64,000 bases of DNA from Microcoleus sp. FACHB-831 (GTDB lineage: Bacteria > Cyanobacteriota > Cyanobacteriia > Cyanobacteriales > FACHB-T130), in NCBI RefSeq assembly GCF_014695585.1, contig NZ_JACJON010000010.1:1-64000 (forward strand), read 5' to 3'. Under the pieces are notes generated by a model. It was not told the DNA's origin, made no database searches, and saw nothing but the letters and a program-made list of their open reading frames with translations. This document shows, in pieces, positions 9,495 through 17,908 of the stretch. The first letter of the stretch is position 1; every line of letters starts with the position of its first letter. The position numbers were made by a program, and so were the translations under genes.

Positions 9495-9812
9495 GTTTTG
9501 AGTTTTGAATTTTGAATTAGAAGCACAAATTTAACTCAAGATTCATAACTCACCACTTAAATAAAGTTATTTAGTTTGAGCCTATTCGGGATGCGGGTAG
9601 TTGGGAAAACACCATTTTACAAAGAAAAGATTTATCTAAACGATCTTAGTTATACCAATTTACTAAAAGCTTGCTACGCATCCTGTTTTTGTAGAGACTA
9701 GCGATCGCTGTCTCTATAAGTTAAGTTGTAGCCGAATTAAAAAAAGCAGTATTAACCTTTGACTAAAAATAGTTAGTCGAGAATGGTTGAGCCGCAATTT
9801 CAGGGTAAAAAT

Positions 9813-10631
9813 ATGATATGGAATTCTGACAAAATCGAAGATAAAATTGGCTTTAGCTTTAGGGATAAAAATCTGTTACGTTTAGCTCTAAGCCATCGTT
9901 CTTATGCTAAACAATCTGATAACCCAAACCAGCATAATGAGCGGTTGGAATTTCTGGGCGACGCTATTATTGATGTGGTTGTTGCTGATTATCTTTATGA
10001 GAATTGTCGTTATTTGGAGGTAGCGAAAGTTTTACGCTTGCGAGATAAAGTTGTAGGCGATCGCATGCTTGTTACTTTTGCTCATCAGCTCGATCTAAAA
10101 GAGTTTATGTTGCTGGGACGCTCAGAAGAATCTAACGATTTCCGCAATGCGTCTAAGAATGTTCTGGGTGACGCATTCGAGGCGCTAGCCGGAGCGATTT
10201 ATCTGGATGGGGGTTTTGAACGGGCGCGTAATTGGTTGGTTAAAAAATTCATTAATCCGCTACTGGCACGCGATCTGAAGAATTTTAAGGCTCGCCCGTC
10301 ACCAAGTATGCATCTGCAATTTTTAGGCGATATTATTCTTAAGGCTGTTGTTAGCGATTTCGTTTATTCTCAGCTACCCGCTGCGGATGAAGGTAAGCTT
10401 TCAAAGGTAAGGGAGCAGTTTGTATCTTCTCCTAGTTTGGCTGAATTTCAGTCGGAAATTACACCCGAAGATTTGAATTTGGTTGGGTGGGATAGTGATA
10501 AGCTGTCCGGCTTATCTTTTAAGGCGTTTTTGGCTGAAATTTACCTAGCGCTGGAGTTTGAAGAAACTTGTAATTGGTGGCGCGATCGCTTACCGACGCC
10601 GACGCGCGATCGCAGTTTGAGAAATTTATAA
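9813..10631 (+). CDS. RNase III homologue with a second, degenerate RNase III domain
   Basis: A double-stranded RNA endonuclease homologue of 272 residues. The first domain keeps the signature NERLEFLGDAIID and NVLGDAFEALAGAIYLD, so metal ligands equivalent to E37, E40, D44, D107 and E110 of Aquifex RNase III are present. The dsRNA-binding domain expected next is absent. Residues about 166-260 instead form a second RNase III-like unit: MHLQFLGDIILKAVVSDF, DEGKLSKVREQFVSSPSLAE, FKAFLAEIYLALEFE. There the first Glu is Met, the second is Gln, and the distal Asp/Glu pair is replaced by Leu and Lys, so that half should be inactive. The ATG at 9813 has AGGG 8 bases upstream; an ATG at 9783 is an alternative. 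The gene symbol rnc is withheld because of the unusual architecture. Confidence 0.85.
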   Translation: MIWNSDKIEDKIGFSFRDKNLLRLALSHRSYAKQSDNPNQHNERLEFLGDAIIDVVVADYLYENCRYLEVAKVLRLRDKVVGDRMLVTFAHQLDLKEFMLLGRSEESNDFRNASKNVLGDAFEALAGAIYLDGGFERARNWLVKKFINPLLARDLKNFKARPSPSMHLQFLGDIILKAVVSDFVYSQLPAADEGKLSKVREQFVSSPSLAEFQSEITPEDLNLVGWDSDKLSGLSFKAFLAEIYLALEFEETCNWWRDRLPTPTRDRSLRNL

Positions 10632-10751
10632 ATCAGGTTGTGGGGATGGCTATTTTGGGTTAAGCGTGGTGGCGATCGCAAGTTTGGTTGTGGAACTTAT
10701 AAGCCCTGGTTTTCAACACGCTTCGTTTCCTCAATACCAATCCAAAATCCT

Positions 10752-12356
10752 CTAAGTTTCTGGCGGCAAATCCACGCTGTAGATAATTTTACCTTCTAGG
10801 TTGTGCAAGGCTACTGTCATTAATTGAGTTGAACTATCAATTTTAACAGTGCCAAAGTACTGCATACCTGCTGAAGGAGGCTGGTTGCTTTTCATTCCTG
10901 GCGTTGCAGTTTGAAACTTCACTTGTGGCCCAAAGGTATTATCGAGTGAATTCGGCCCATAATTTCCAGCATGGAGCGGCCCTGCGACAAATTCCCAGAA
11001 AGGTTTAAAATCGGTAAACTGTGCTTTGCCAGGATCGTAAAAGTGGGCGGCGGAGTAATGCACGTCAGCGGTCAGCCAGACAAGGTTGCGGATGTTGTTT
11101 TGTTTGATAAAGCGCAACAAATCGGCAATTTCGAGTTCTCGTCCCAAGGCTGGCCCATCTCCATTGGAAGCATTTTCATAGGCGGTTTTTCCATCCCGAA
11201 TCACCAGTCCAAGCGGCATATCGCTGGCAATTATTTTCCAAGTTGCCTTAGAAGCGAGTAACTTATTTTTTAGCCACCGCACTTGCATACTGCCCAAAAA
11301 AGCTGTTTCTTCGCTTGCCACTGTCTGGCGATTGGCGGTGTTTGGCCCCCGGTAGCTGCGCTCGTCGAGCATAAAAACTTCCAAGCTAGGGCCATATTGA
11401 TAGGAGCGGTAAATCCGTTCTGGATCGTTGGCATCAAAGCGAATTGGGGTGTACTCAAGGAATGCTCTTTTCGCTCTGGCCGCAAGAAGATCGCAGCTTT
11501 TGACTATTTTGTAGTTGGGATCGTCATCGGAGAGCATCTGACCGGGCGACCAGTTGTTCCTCGTCTCGTGGTCGTCCCACTGTACTAACTGCGGTACTTG
11601 GGCGTTGAAGCGCCGCACGTTTTCGTCTAGCAGGTTATAGGTGTAGTTACCCCGAAATTCGGCTAATGTTTCGGCTACTTTTGATTTTTCTGGTGTGGTG
11701 ATGTTTTTCCAAATGCTGCCATCGTCCAGTTTGACTTCAGCTTTGATGGGGTTATCGGCGTAAATATAATCGCCGGAGTGGATGAAGAAGTCTGGATTTA
11801 GCCGTCGCATTGCTTCGTATATTTTCATACCGCCCCATTCTGGATTGATCCCCCACCCTTGTCCGGCTGTGTCTCCTGACCAAGCAAAGAATATATCTCG
11901 GCTGCGTTCTGGTGCGGTGCGGAAGGTACCGAGGTAGGGGGCGCTGTAAGTGTTTGTATAAGCGAGATCCTGAAAGATAACGCGGTAATATATTTGCTGT
12001 CCTGGGGGCAGATCGGAAAGGTAAATCCGTGCTGTAAAGTCGCTGTTTTCCAGGGCTGCTGGGCCAACTACACGCTGTATGTCGCGGAAAGCTTCGCTTG
12101 TGGAATATTCTACGATCGCGCGTGCGGGGCGATCGCTACGACTCCAAATTACTGCACCCGTATTTGTGATATCGCCGCTGGCAACTCCATAGGGTATTGC
12201 TGGACGCATCTTGTCTGATGTGACAATACCTGGAGTTACAGCTTTTGCTAGTAATGATTTGGACGCTATTTCTGTGGCAATGAGTCCGCCCCCAGTCAAG
12301 GCAGATCCCAGCAAAAACTGACGACGGTTAACGCGCTGTGAAAATTTTCGTTGCAT
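10752..12356 (-). CDS. phoD: PhoD-like alkaline phosphatase, Tat-exported
   Basis: A secreted phosphomonoesterase/diesterase of the PhoD family for phosphate scavenging. The N-terminus carries a twin-arginine signal, RVNRRQFLLGSALTGGG. An Ig-like N-terminal domain (about residues 50-140) precedes the metallophosphatase core. Metal-ligand motifs are visible: FAWSGDT, HSGDYIYADN, QWDDHETRNNW, VWLTADVHYSAAHF. Length (about 534) matches the family. I use the ATG at 12356, which gives a short Tat n-region; a GTG at 12380 is possible. Neither start has a good ribosome site, and no Pho box was identified upstream. Confidence 0.9.
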   Translation of the reverse strand: MQRKFSQRVNRRQFLLGSALTGGGLIATEIASKSLLAKAVTPGIVTSDKMRPAIPYGVASGDITNTGAVIWSRSDRPARAIVEYSTSEAFRDIQRVVGPAALENSDFTARIYLSDLPPGQQIYYRVIFQDLAYTNTYSAPYLGTFRTAPERSRDIFFAWSGDTAGQGWGINPEWGGMKIYEAMRRLNPDFFIHSGDYIYADNPIKAEVKLDDGSIWKNITTPEKSKVAETLAEFRGNYTYNLLDENVRRFNAQVPQLVQWDDHETRNNWSPGQMLSDDDPNYKIVKSCDLLAARAKRAFLEYTPIRFDANDPERIYRSYQYGPSLEVFMLDERSYRGPNTANRQTVASEETAFLGSMQVRWLKNKLLASKATWKIIASDMPLGLVIRDGKTAYENASNGDGPALGRELEIADLLRFIKQNNIRNLVWLTADVHYSAAHFYDPGKAQFTDFKPFWEFVAGPLHAGNYGPNSLDNTFGPQVKFQTATPGMKSNQPPSAGMQYFGTVKIDSSTQLMTVALHNLEGKIIYSVDLPPET

Positions 12357-12380
12357 AAGTTTAAAAACACTAGGTTTCAC

Positions 12381-12694
12381 CGCAGCCTAGATCTTAAATT
12401 GATTAAGGGGATGTTTTGGGCAAGTTTGTTTCTGCACCAATATAGCTTTCTCGACAGCGATGGTGTCAATAGATAAAAATTAATAAAAATATAGGCAGAG
12501 TTGACAATAGATTGCGCCAAAACCAGGTAGCTAACAAATTAGGTTTATGTCAACTGGGATTTTGCGGATATTTTTGATATGGTGATAAGAAACCGCTCGG
12601 ATGTGGGTAAGCTCCATTTAACGTAGAGCAATTCCCATCGGGATAAACTATCCTTTGCCCTTAACATTTAAACCCAGTAATTAGGTAGGGAGTT
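12381..12694. other. Intergenic region, divergent promoters expected
   Basis: No gene was found between the divergent phoD and response regulator genes. It is AT-rich (for example taaaaattaataaaaata near 12475). The only clear signal is GGGAG 6 bases before the ATG at 12695. TTGACA occurs at 12501, but no well-spaced -10 box accompanies it. Confidence 0.4.
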
Positions 12695-13060
12695 ATGACT
12701 ACGGTTCTGGTTGTGGAAGACAGTCAAACGCAGAGGGAGATGATCTCAAACCTCCTGCGTGGCAGTGGGCTAATTGTTAGTGTGGCTTGTGATGGTGTGG
12801 AAGCCCTAGAGCAAATTGAGGGTAATTGTCCCGATTTAGTGGTTCTGGACATCATTATGCCCAGGATGAACGGTTACGAAGTCTGCCGCAAGCTCCGCTC
12901 TGACTCCAAAACCCAGAAGGTAGCCGTAGTTATGTGTTCGGCGAAGAAAGAGGAATTCGATCGCTACTGGGGTATTAAACAAGGTGCAGATGCGTATATT
13001 GCTAAACCCTTTGAGCCTCACGAGCTAATCGGAACCGTTAAGCAATTGCTGCGGGGGTAG
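12695..13060 (+). CDS. Single-domain response regulator (CheY/PilH-like receiver)
   Basis: 121 residues forming one receiver domain and nothing else. The acidic pocket is VVEDSQTQ. The phospho-acceptor Asp lies in DLVVLDIIMPRMNGYEV (about residue 52), the switch Ser in VVMCSAK, and the conserved Lys in YIAKPFEP. It should be phosphorylated by a histidine kinase and act by protein contact. Cyanobacterial receivers of this type often sit in pilus and phototaxis pathways, but no kinase is adjacent. The ATG is preceded by TAGGGAG. Confidence 0.93.
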   Translation: MTTVLVVEDSQTQREMISNLLRGSGLIVSVACDGVEALEQIEGNCPDLVVLDIIMPRMNGYEVCRKLRSDSKTQKVAVVMCSAKKEEFDRYWGIKQGADAYIAKPFEPHELIGTVKQLLRG

Positions 13061-13071
13061 CCGTCTGTGAA

Positions 13072-13695
13072 CTATTTTTCGTTTTCACTATATCTAAGTT
13101 TATAAAATCTTGCCCGCACGCGGTTATATATAATCTCGTCGAGGCAAATCCATCCCCATTCTTCTCTTAAGTGAGGACGCTTGTTAGGTGTAAATATCGC
13201 CATAGAGTGTGTAATTAGGCTCAGTTGGTAGAGGAGTATGGGGAGACGTGACTCGGCTACTAAATGCATAGCAAAGCTACAAATGATTAAACTATAATTC
13301 CTGCCGCAGAGTTGTCCTGCTGCAATGTCCTCGAAGGTGTAGGCTTCAGCTTGCTTTCCCGTCCGTTTCAAATATGCGTTGTAGGTGTATGGATCTATGC
13401 CATCAATGTTGACGCATCCCAACTTTTGCAAGGCTATTGTGATTTCGCCGCTTCCACACGCTAAATCTAATACTTTGTCTAAATTTAGTTTCCAATTTTC
13501 GACAGCTAGTTGCAAAATTTGCCCAATTTCCTGTTCGTGTGGGTTGCTATATTCGTCCCCAAATTTTTCATAAAAACCTTGGACGCTATGTTCTTCGTAT
13601 CCTTTTCTTATGGAGCGATCGCTAGCCCATAACTCTGATTTTGTTGGTGTAAGTCTGCTATTAGGTATACGCTGATGTACCGATATTTTTTTCAT
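13072..13695 (-). CDS. SAM-dependent methyltransferase, substrate unknown
   Basis: 207 residues with a class I methyltransferase core. VLDLACGSGEITIAL (about residues 77-91) is the SAM-binding glycine motif I, INIDGIDPYT-like sequence supplies the acidic residue after beta 2, and LIICSFAMHLV is the post-II region. The N-terminal YEEHSVQGFYEKFGDEYSNPH is typical of small-molecule or protein methyltransferases without defined specificity. It converges on the response regulator with only 11 bases between the stops. Confidence 0.82.
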   Translation of the reverse strand: MKKISVHQRIPNSRLTPTKSELWASDRSIRKGYEEHSVQGFYEKFGDEYSNPHEQEIGQILQLAVENWKLNLDKVLDLACGSGEITIALQKLGCVNIDGIDPYTYNAYLKRTGKQAEAYTFEDIAAGQLCGRNYSLIICSFAMHLVAESRLPILLYQLSLITHSMAIFTPNKRPHLREEWGWICLDEIIYNRVRARFYKLRYSENEK

Positions 13696-13869
13696 TTGAC
13701 GGGATCTATATTAGTTTTTAATGCATTAATGATGTCTATCTAGTGTATTATTTAAATAATAGGAATATTTTGACTTGTTGATGAACGCCAATATTTTCCT
13801 TATTAGATTAGTTTAATAGTATATTTATTTATGCAAATAAGTATACCAAAAAAAGCCGCGCCGCAACAG

Positions 13870-15255
13870 CTATTTACCAATGCAAAATTGACTAAAAATT
13901 CGGTCGAGTACTGACTCTGTAAGTTCTTCCCCGGTGATTTCTCCTAGTGCTTGAATTGCACCGCGCAAGTCAATTGTCCAGAAGTCGAGGGGGAGTTGAT
14001 TGGTAATTGTAGCGATGACTTGATCGAGAGAACCTTTAGCGCGGGTTAAGGCGGCTGCTTGTCGCTGATTAATTGCTAAATCGAGATCGGCTGCGGTGAG
14101 TTTTCCAGCGCGGGCGGTATCTAGAATAGCTTGTTCTAAGGCATCGATGCCTTGATTTATGGCTGCGGCTGTGCGTACAACGCTGTTAATATTATCGGGT
14201 AGCGACAATTGATGAATTTCCCCCACAAGATCGATTTTGTTGATGACGAGGATCAGCGGGCGATGCTGCACTTGTTCGTAGATTTCGCGATCGCCTGATG
14301 TCCAACCAGCTTCGGCGTCGATAGTTAATAGAACTAGATCTGCGGCTTGGGCGGCACTGCGCGATCGCTCTACTCCTATTTTCTCTACTCTGTCTTCTGT
14401 TTCGCGAATTCCGGCGGTATCGAGAACGAGTATGGGAATTCCGCCTACAACTAGCTGCGATTCTACTACGTCGCGGGTGGTTCCGGGCAAGTCGGTAACG
14501 ATCGCGCGATCGCTCTTACTCCACGCATTTAATAAGCTGGATTTGCCCACATTCGGGCGCCCGACGATTGCAACTTTTAACCCAGTTCTTAATAGTTCTC
14601 CTTGAGCAGATGTTGACAGTATTTTTGTTGTTTCTGCCAATACATCCTCAATTTGAGCTATTATAAATTTTTCATTTAAGGGGGGCAAATCTTCTTCAAA
14701 ATCAATTCTCGCTTCGATTTCTGCGAGAATATTTAAACAGCTAGCGCGTAGCTGACGAATAGGTTGCGCTAACTTACCTTGCAATCCTGCTAAAGCAGCT
14801 TGTGCGGCGGCGGGAGATTTTGCACCCACCAAGTCAGAAATACTCTCAGCTTGGGTTAAATCGAGACGCCCGTTGAGGAAAGCGCGGAGGGTAAATTCGC
14901 CGGGTTGAGCTAGTCTAGCGCCGGATTCGAGGCAAAGCTGCAATACTTGTTGCACCGCCATGATACCGCCGTGACAGTGGAATTCTACAACATCTTCGCG
15001 GGTATAAGAGCGTGGGGCTTGCATGATTAGCAAGAGGGCTTCATCAACAAGTTGTTGAGTTTGGGGATGGCGGATGTAGCCGTAAAGAATGCGGTGACTT
15101 TCCCATTTTTGATGCCCTGGAGAGTGGAAGAGAGTACGAGCGATCGCTATTGCTTCTAATCCGGATAATCGCACAATGCCAACGCTACCTTGTTGCGGCA
15201 CAATAGCGGTAGCGATCGCGGCTATAGTTCCTCCCTGTACGAACATTTTAGACAT
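13870..15255 (-). CDS. mnmE: tRNA uridine-5-carboxymethylaminomethyl modification GTPase
   Basis: With MnmG it modifies U34 of tRNAs reading split codon boxes. The 461-residue protein shows all expected parts. The N-terminal formyl-tetrahydrofolate-binding domain starts [11 protein letters not shown]. The helical domain surrounds a Ras-like GTPase with [14 protein letters not shown] (G1), [11 protein letters not shown] (G2), [13 protein letters not shown] (G3) and NKIDL (G4). The C-terminal tail CIGK supplies the catalytic Cys. An ATG at 15246 is an alternative start, giving MFVQGGT. Confidence 0.97.
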   Translation of the reverse strand: MSKMFVQGGTIAAIATAIVPQQGSVGIVRLSGLEAIAIARTLFHSPGHQKWESHRILYGYIRHPQTQQLVDEALLLIMQAPRSYTREDVVEFHCHGGIMAVQQVLQLCLESGARLAQPGEFTLRAFLNGRLDLTQAESISDLVGAKSPAAAQAALAGLQGKLAQPIRQLRASCLNILAEIEARIDFEEDLPPLNEKFIIAQIEDVLAETTKILSTSAQGELLRTGLKVAIVGRPNVGKSSLLNAWSKSDRAIVTDLPGTTRDVVESQLVVGGIPILVLDTAGIRETEDRVEKIGVERSRSAAQAADLVLLTIDAEAGWTSGDREIYEQVQHRPLILVINKIDLVGEIHQLSLPDNINSVVRTAAAINQGIDALEQAILDTARAGKLTAADLDLAINQRQAAALTRAKGSLDQVIATITNQLPLDFWTIDLRGAIQALGEITGEELTESVLDRIFSQFCIGK

Positions 15256-15339
15256 CTTTGGATTTTATATTTTGGATTAGTTTGCCCACCAATTAGCTAG
15301 CATTTTGCTACAGTATCAGTTGATCGAGTGGAGCTTACA

Positions 15340-16326
15340 ATGGGTGATTCCTTTCTGGCGCGTGTAATTTCTCCCCAAGTAGAGTCAGCATATCAGAAAG
15401 TCGTTAAGCCTTACGAGGGATTGCTCGGGGTTGTGGTTGGGCTGGCTGCAATTGACGCTGCCATACACTTAATTACTGTAGATCGACGTTCTAATATTAT
15501 AGAAATTCCAGTTAGTTTAGGGCTGGCGATCGCGGCTAGCTGGCTAGGCTCCCGTTGGTTCAAACAAATTTTTGATATCTATATTTTAGATGCTGCGATC
15601 AACAGCGGACGCAAACTCAACAGCGAATTTCTGATTCTCGCTAAATTGCTGGCAAATTTACTCATTGTTGTCCTCGCGATCGTTATCTTCGCGGAAACTC
15701 ATAAAATTAACATTTTTGGATTAGTAGCCAGCTTAGGAATTGGGGGTTTAGCAGTAGCCTTTGCGGCTCAAAAAACCTTAGAACAATTATTAGGCGGAAT
15801 TGTTATTTATCTAGATCGTCCCTTTGTGGTCGATGACTATATCGGCTTGCCAGACGGAACCTTTGGCAGAGTCGAGTCAATCGGCTTGCGTTCTACCAAA
15901 ATTCGTACTTCTGGTAAAGGAACGCTGGTAATAGTACCCAATAGTTCCCTTACCCAAGTGAACATTGAGAATTTTACCGGAGCGGGAAAAGTAATGGCTC
16001 TAATTTATTTAAATTTTTACCAGAAAATCCAGGACGAAGAACGCGCTTTAATTCGTCAAGTCATACTCGACAGTACGGAGGACATTTTTGGCATAGACTC
16101 CCGCAATACAGATGTTACGTTTAGAGATTTTACCAATAGTTTAGGAAGTAAAACCCAAGCCCAAGTTACCTTTTTTATACTGAGTTCTAGCGAAGTCTCG
16201 ATGGAATTGCGCCGTCAACTCCTAAATCTCGCCAGTGAGAATATTAAAGATAAGCTGAAGGAGTATGGTATTGCCTTCAATATTGAAGAACCAACTATTT
16301 ATGTGGATTCCCCCATTACTATCTAG
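15340..16326 (+). CDS. MscS family mechanosensitive ion channel (copy 1)
   Basis: A 328-residue small-conductance mechanosensitive channel homologue that would release solutes on hypo-osmotic shock. Four N-terminal hydrophobic segments are followed by the pore-lining helix GLVASLGIGGLAVAFAAQKT and the MscS beta domain with DRPFVVDDYIGLPDG and FGRVESIGLRSTKIRT, then VIVPNSSLTQVNIEN. The C-terminal domain extends to about residue 325. I use the ATG at 15340, which has GGAG 7 bases upstream, rather than the GTG at 15328. It is followed immediately by a paralogue. Confidence 0.92.
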   Translation: MGDSFLARVISPQVESAYQKVVKPYEGLLGVVVGLAAIDAAIHLITVDRRSNIIEIPVSLGLAIAASWLGSRWFKQIFDIYILDAAINSGRKLNSEFLILAKLLANLLIVVLAIVIFAETHKINIFGLVASLGIGGLAVAFAAQKTLEQLLGGIVIYLDRPFVVDDYIGLPDGTFGRVESIGLRSTKIRTSGKGTLVIVPNSSLTQVNIENFTGAGKVMALIYLNFYQKIQDEERALIRQVILDSTEDIFGIDSRNTDVTFRDFTNSLGSKTQAQVTFFILSSSEVSMELRRQLLNLASENIKDKLKEYGIAFNIEEPTIYVDSPITI

Positions 16327-17410
16327 TATACAAATTGCGGATATTCCTAAACCAGCCATATTTATACTATTTGTAATGCTGTCTGTTCTGCTTGGTAGAT
16401 ATACTCCAAGTGTGGCTAGATTAGTTATCCTCCGCTTGGCAAAAGAGCAGGTGACAAGTATTTATGAAAACCTGATTGAGCCAATAAAAAATCTGTTTAG
16501 AGTCGCGGGGACGTTAATCCTCATATCTCTTTGTTTAACGTGGCTTGAAGAATACGAATTTTTATATAAACTAATCAAGCCTTTTATAGATTTAGCTGTA
16601 GTTATTAGCGTATCTTGGCTAGTTTCGCGATTATTTAGACTATTTTTACGCGAGTATGGAGTCGATCTATTAGGGAAGTTTGGGCGGGAATTTAACGAAC
16701 TGATCCTTGTATTCGAGACTCTGGCTAATATTGTAATCGGGTTTATCGCGATTTTGGCTTTTGCCCAGAGCCAGCAATTTAATTTGATTGGATTGATGAC
16801 AAGTTTGGGAATTGGCGGTTTAGCTGTGGCGTTTGCTGCTCAAAAGACTTTAGAACAGCTTTTGGGTACGATCGTATTGTATTTAGATCGCCCTTTTGTT
16901 CCTGGAGATTATATCCGTCTGCCTTCAATTGGTAACGTGCCTGGAGGTTTATTTGGGCGCGTTGAGTCTATTGGGTTGCGCTCTACTAAGATCCGCACTG
17001 CGGCTAAAAGTACGTTGTATATTGTGCCTAATTCCACGTTGGCGAATATGGAAATTGAGAACGTGACGATGGGTAAGAAGGTGATGGTGTTGCTGTATTT
17101 GGATTTTAGTAAGCTGTTGGAAGAACGCGATCGCGCTTTGGTTGAGCAAGTCATCAATGAAAGTACAGAGTCACTTTTTGGTATAGATCCAGGCAGTACA
17201 AATATAAAGCTAACTAGCAATTTAGATAAGCAAACAACGAGAGCCAGAGTAACGTTTTTTATATTGGGTTCTAGCGAAAATTCTATTCAACTCCGAAAGC
17301 ATTTGTTGGAATTAGCTAATGAAAAAATTTCTAAGCAGTTAATGGATTATGGAATAGAATTTATCATGCAGGAACCCACCATCTATGTTGAATCACCCGT
17401 CACTCTTTAA
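16301..17410 (+). CDS. MscS family mechanosensitive ion channel (copy 2)
   Basis: A tandem paralogue of the preceding channel, about 369 residues, with the same pore helix (GLMTSLGIGGLAVAFAAQKT) and beta domain (DRPFVPGDYIRLPS, LFGRVESIGLRSTKIRT, YIVPNSTLANMEIENV). It has an insertion (IGNVPGG) in the beta-domain loop compared with copy 1. The start is uncertain. The ATG at 16301 overlaps the end of copy 1 by 26 bases; an ATG at 16265 would overlap by 62, and one at 16376 would remove most of the first helix. The overlap implies translational coupling. Confidence 0.9.
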   Translation: MWIPPLLSSIQIADIPKPAIFILFVMLSVLLGRYTPSVARLVILRLAKEQVTSIYENLIEPIKNLFRVAGTLILISLCLTWLEEYEFLYKLIKPFIDLAVVISVSWLVSRLFRLFLREYGVDLLGKFGREFNELILVFETLANIVIGFIAILAFAQSQQFNLIGLMTSLGIGGLAVAFAAQKTLEQLLGTIVLYLDRPFVPGDYIRLPSIGNVPGGLFGRVESIGLRSTKIRTAAKSTLYIVPNSTLANMEIENVTMGKKVMVLLYLDFSKLLEERDRALVEQVINESTESLFGIDPGSTNIKLTSNLDKQTTRARVTFFILGSSENSIQLRKHLLELANEKISKQLMDYGIEFIMQEPTIYVESPVTL

Positions 17411-17479
17411 TGTAGTAAAGTGAGCAAATTGCCCTTTTTGCTACTAAAGAAGCAGGTGGAGGTTAGGTTTTTTATCGAT

Positions 17480-17884
17480 TTATTTAGCGGTGACTGTTGG
17501 TTCGCGCACGGCAATTTCAATCAAATCCTCAATCTTTTTGATATTAGGATCTCCAGCTAAATAACCAATGCCCCGATGTAAGTGTAGCCGAAATTGTAAG
17601 GCAAGAGTTTCGCGATCGGTACCGAAGCCATCATTGTGACAGCGTTGCTTCAAAGCTAATAGCAAAATATCCGATATATCTCCACCAAAAACGCGCCAAC
17701 TCATCTCTACATTACTATCAGCAGGGATGGGCACTGGCGAGGGTGTAGTTGGTTCTGCCAGCGAACGACAAAACGCCCAGCGACATAAAATATTCCACTG
17801 CTCAATTTTGGTGATGCGCTTGAGCTTTGTTAGCTGCTCTTTGGCAGTTTGCGAGAGTTTAATGCGATCGATTGGTGATTCCAT
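17480..17884 (-). CDS. dndE: DNA sulfur modification protein DndE
   Basis: The smallest core component of the DNA phosphorothioation machinery, 134 residues. It begins ESPIDRIKLSQTAKEQLTKL and continues with EQWNILCRWAFCRSLAEP, both typical of DndE. DndE is reported to bind nicked DNA and to act with DndC and DndD in replacing a non-bridging phosphate oxygen by sulfur. It lies 24 bases downstream of dndD on the same strand and is probably co-transcribed. I take the ATG at 17884; a TTG two codons upstream is possible. Confidence 0.92.
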   Translation of the reverse strand: MESPIDRIKLSQTAKEQLTKLKRITKIEQWNILCRWAFCRSLAEPTTPSPVPIPADSNVEMSWRVFGGDISDILLLALKQRCHNDGFGTDRETLALQFRLHLHRGIGYLAGDPNIKKIEDLIEIAVREPTVTAK

Positions 17885-17908
17885 ACACAAAGAAGTAAAG
17901 ATATTGTA

